Shown here piece after piece: positions 6,459-7,623 of a DNA stretch of 7,623 bases. The number at the start of each line of letters is the position of its first letter. The first letter of the stretch is position 1. The DNA comes from JBFGRM01 sp041563675 (lineage in GTDB: Bacteria > Nitrospirota > Nitrospiria > Nitrospirales > Nitrospiraceae): positions 1 through 7,623 of the forward strand of contig JBFGRM010000115.1 of assembly GCA_041563675.1 (NCBI GenBank). The letters run 5' to 3'. The notes under the pieces are model-generated. The model was not told the DNA's origin, ran no database searches, and was given only the letters and a program-made list of their open reading frames with translations. The position numbers and the translations under genes were made by a program.

Positions 6459-6483
6459 CCCTCTCCCCCTCAGGGGGAGAGGG
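6459..6483. repeat. REP-like GC-rich hairpin
   Basis: CCCTCTCCCCC (6459-6469) pairs perfectly with GGGGGAGAGGG (6473-6483) across a TCA loop, an 11-bp stem. It sits 20 bp after the stop of the secreted-protein gene in a convergent gap. Together with the preceding CCCTCACCCCGGC this matches a type of intergenic element I have seen in many GC-rich genomes. It could stop transcription or protect the mRNA 3' end, though neither strand has a T tract after the stem. The remaining gap (6484-6536) holds nothing I can identify. Confidence 0.7.
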
Positions 6484-6536
6484 GGATCGCAAGACGAATT
6501 ATCCAAAAGATTTCTGAAGCCGCAAGTGAGAGATGA

Positions 6537-6902
6537 TTACCGACAGTCCGGGCAGGTGGTGGGTTCCGGATCGGCCTGGCACTCGTCCTGGGTCAACGGA
6601 AATTGCTGCTCACAGGTCTGGCACACCCTGATCTCGAAAAAGGCCACGCCCTTGTCGTCGATCTCCGTGGGAAGGAGCAGCTCCACGGGGTCATAGCCCA
6701 GCGAGACACCGTCCTCGAACTTGACCGTGGCGAGCCGTTGATTGAAAAGCTCGAAGGTGGCTTCCTGGCCCTTGCGCTCGAGCAGGTGCCCGATCACGTA
6801 GACCGGCTGTCCCTTGCGCTTCGTCCGCAGGTCGCGCAGGGTGCGTGCCGTCGTCGTGGCGATGGCGAACTGGCCGCTGGAGCTGGTGCCGACTGATGGC
6901 AT
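6537..6902 (-). CDS. Hypothetical protein with C-terminal zinc-ribbon-like cysteines
   Basis: A 121-residue soluble protein that I do not recognise. The N-terminal 20 residues are Ser/Thr-rich and the next 12 basic (TLRDLRTKRKG). Residues about 33-90 look like a small beta-rich domain (PVYVIGHLL, TFELFNQRLATVKF, GVAFFEIRV). The C-terminus carries CQTC at 94-97, Cys108 and CPDC at 117-120: two CxxC pairs 19 residues apart, the spacing of a zinc ribbon, with Cys108 as a spare. Such ribbons bind nucleic acid or protein, but no role can be assigned here. The ATG at 6902 is the only good in-frame start; the Shine-Dalgarno is weak. It is transcribed divergently from the ArsC-like gene. A weak promoter candidate is TTGACC (6972-6967) with TAAATG (6948-6943), 18 bp apart. 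Confidence 0.7.
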   Translation of the reverse strand: MPSVGTSSSGQFAIATTTARTLRDLRTKRKGQPVYVIGHLLERKGQEATFELFNQRLATVKFEDGVSLGYDPVELLLPTEIDDKGVAFFEIRVCQTCEQQFPLTQDECQADPEPTTCPDCR

Positions 6903-6993
6903 GGAAACGTTGCCCGAAGACCGAAATTGTGAAGTGCTGCTTCATTTACCATGTGCCCGAAAATGAGGTCAAGGTACGCGGGAGGAATGGGGG

Positions 6994-7362
6994 ATGTCGA
7001 AGACCGGTCGCAAGCTGACGATTTATCAGAAGCCGACGTGCACGACCTGCCGGCAAGCGGTCAAGTTGGTCGAGGCCAGCGGGCAGGACTTCGAGACCAT
7101 CGATTATTACGAAGATCCTTTCAGCAAGACGTCCCTGGCGGCGCTGCTCAAACGGGCGGGACTCAGGCCCAGGGAGGTGCTGCGCTCGAAAGAGGAGATC
7201 TACAAGAAACTGAAGCTCGGTGAGAAGGATCTCAGCGACGAGGAGCTGCTCGGGCTGATGGTCAAGCACCCGGACTTGATCCAACGCCCCATCGTCGACG
7301 CCGGGAGCACGGTCATCCTTGCGCGGCCGGCAGACTCGGTACAAAAACTGTTGAGGAAGTGA
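6994..7362 (+). CDS. ArsC/Spx-family thioredoxin-fold protein (arsenate reductase-like)
   Basis: A 122-residue cytoplasmic protein of the ArsC/Spx/YffB family, normal length. The active-site region KPTCTTCRQA has Cys16 where ArsC has its catalytic cysteine, plus Cys19, making a CxxC pair as in Spx. Three arginines align with the arsenate-binding set of plasmid R773 ArsC (R60, R94, R107): Arg64 in VLRSKEE, Arg98 in QRPIV and Arg111 in ARP. Reduction of arsenate or a related oxyanion, or a general thiol-redox role, are both possible; Spx function is less likely outside Firmicutes. No arsenite pump or ArsR gene is in view, so arsenic resistance is not supported by context. The start is well fixed: GGGAGG at 6980-6985 lies eight bases upstream of the ATG. 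The stop lies in the first heptad of the following repeat. Confidence 0.85.
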   Translation: MSKTGRKLTIYQKPTCTTCRQAVKLVEASGQDFETIDYYEDPFSKTSLAALLKRAGLRPREVLRSKEEIYKKLKLGEKDLSDEELLGLMVKHPDLIQRPIVDAGSTVILARPADSVQKLLRK

Positions 7363-7459
7363 AAAGTGAGGAGTGGGGAGTGGGGAGTGAAAAGCAGGAG
7401 GAACAATTATCCTCACCTGGAACCTGGAACGTCTTTTCTTGTGGGACCTGAAACTTCCT
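7354..7459. repeat. Heptad-phased imperfect inverted repeat in a convergent gap (locus C)
   Basis: Five exact-phase units run from 7358 to 7392: AGTGAAA, AGTGAGG, AGTGGGG, AGTGGGG, AGTGAAA. A sixth related unit, AGCAGGA, follows. The first includes the TGA stop of the ArsC-like gene. On the minus strand the other arm starts with AGTTAGG, which includes the TAG stop of the right-hand gene, and ends with TCCAGGT twice (7428-7415). The outer ends AGGAAGT (7354-7360) and ACTTCCT (7453-7459) are perfect 7-bp inverted repeats lying in the final codons of the two genes. GTGAGG (7366-7371) can pair with CCTCAC (7411-7416), and AGGAGG near 7396-7401 with the CCT units just after the AT-rich centre. 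It may terminate transcription from both sides. Confidence 0.7.
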
Positions 7460-7623
7460 AACTGTCCCCGACTATTTCCACTCCTCCCGTTCGCGGGTCG
7501 ATCCGCACGGCTTTCTTCCCCGCCAGCACCTCCAGAATCAGCGCCCCCGCGACGTGCCGACGCCAGCCCTTGAGCAGCGGGAGATCGAGCGATTCCCGTT
7601 TGTGCCCTGCCAGAATCAGTGAC
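7458..7623 (-). CDS. 3' end of a gene, possibly an RNase D-like 3'-5' exonuclease
   Basis: Only the last 54 codons and the TAG stop are inside the window. The readable tail includes the segment LDLPLLKGWRRHVAG and then ILEVLAGKKAVRIDP. A Leu-Pro-Leu-Leu-x-Gly-Trp-Arg-Arg run followed by a helix and a short basic strand resembles the C-terminus of RNase D-type proteins, which trim structured RNA 3' ends. This is from memory and rests on about 40 residues, so the assignment is tentative; an open frame with protein-like composition is the firmer claim. It converges on the ArsC-like gene, and its stop codon lies inside the terminal heptad of the repeat between them. Confidence 0.5.
   Translation of the reverse strand, partial: SLILAGHKRESLDLPLLKGWRRHVAGALILEVLAGKKAVRIDPRTGGVEIVGDS

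Noticed and set aside
6994..7362. An arsenic resistance operon around the ArsC-like gene
   Set aside because: No ArsR, ArsB or Acr3 gene is in view; neighbours are an unknown zinc-ribbon-like protein and the tail of an unrelated gene.
7358..7392. CRISPR array or minisatellite reading of the AGTG units
   Set aside because: Units are 7 nt with no spacers, and the paired opposite arm fits a heptad inverted repeat better.

Overview
The window looks like ordinary chromosomal housekeeping DNA from a GC-rich Gram-negative bacterium. I infer a Nitrospira-like member of the Nitrospirota, from the flavour of the ClpC, fumarase and citrate synthase proteins and from the odd 7-nt-phased intergenic repeats. 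That is pattern memory, not a database match. No mobile element, CRISPR array, tRNA or rRNA was recognised.

Layout, left to right: the N-terminal two-fifths of a ClpC-type AAA+ unfoldase (minus, cut by the left edge); NAD kinase (plus); class II fumarase (minus); a 74-residue conserved hypothetical (plus); citrate synthase (minus); a two-gene unit with a membrane-anchored and a secreted protein of unknown function (plus, ATGA overlap); a small protein with a C-terminal zinc-ribbon-like cysteine set (minus); an ArsC/Spx-family thioredoxin-fold protein (plus); and the 3' end of a gene, possibly an RNase D-like exonuclease (minus, cut by the right edge). Every transcription unit is on the opposite strand to its neighbours, so the gaps alternate strictly between divergent (987-1264, 3701-4000, 5451-5632, 6903-6993) and convergent (2117-2218, 4226-4295, 6439-6536, 7363-7457).

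The clpC and nadK genes have near-consensus sigma70 promoters facing away from each other, and these fix the start sites. Weaker candidate promoters precede fumC, citrate synthase and the membrane/secreted pair. Fumarase and citrate synthase are both TCA-cycle enzymes, but they lie in separate units and are not an operon.

The least ordinary feature is in the gaps. Three of them (about 3885-3992, 4218-4330 and 7354-7459) hold imperfect inverted repeats whose arms are built from heptanucleotide units repeating in exact 7-nt phase. In the two convergent gaps the repeats start inside the stop codons of the flanking genes, and in one they have apparently added residues to the C-terminus of citrate synthase. 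A fourth gap carries a REP-like GC hairpin. I see no multi-gene novel system; the heptad repeats and the uncharacterised 5633-6438 pair are the items most worth a second look.
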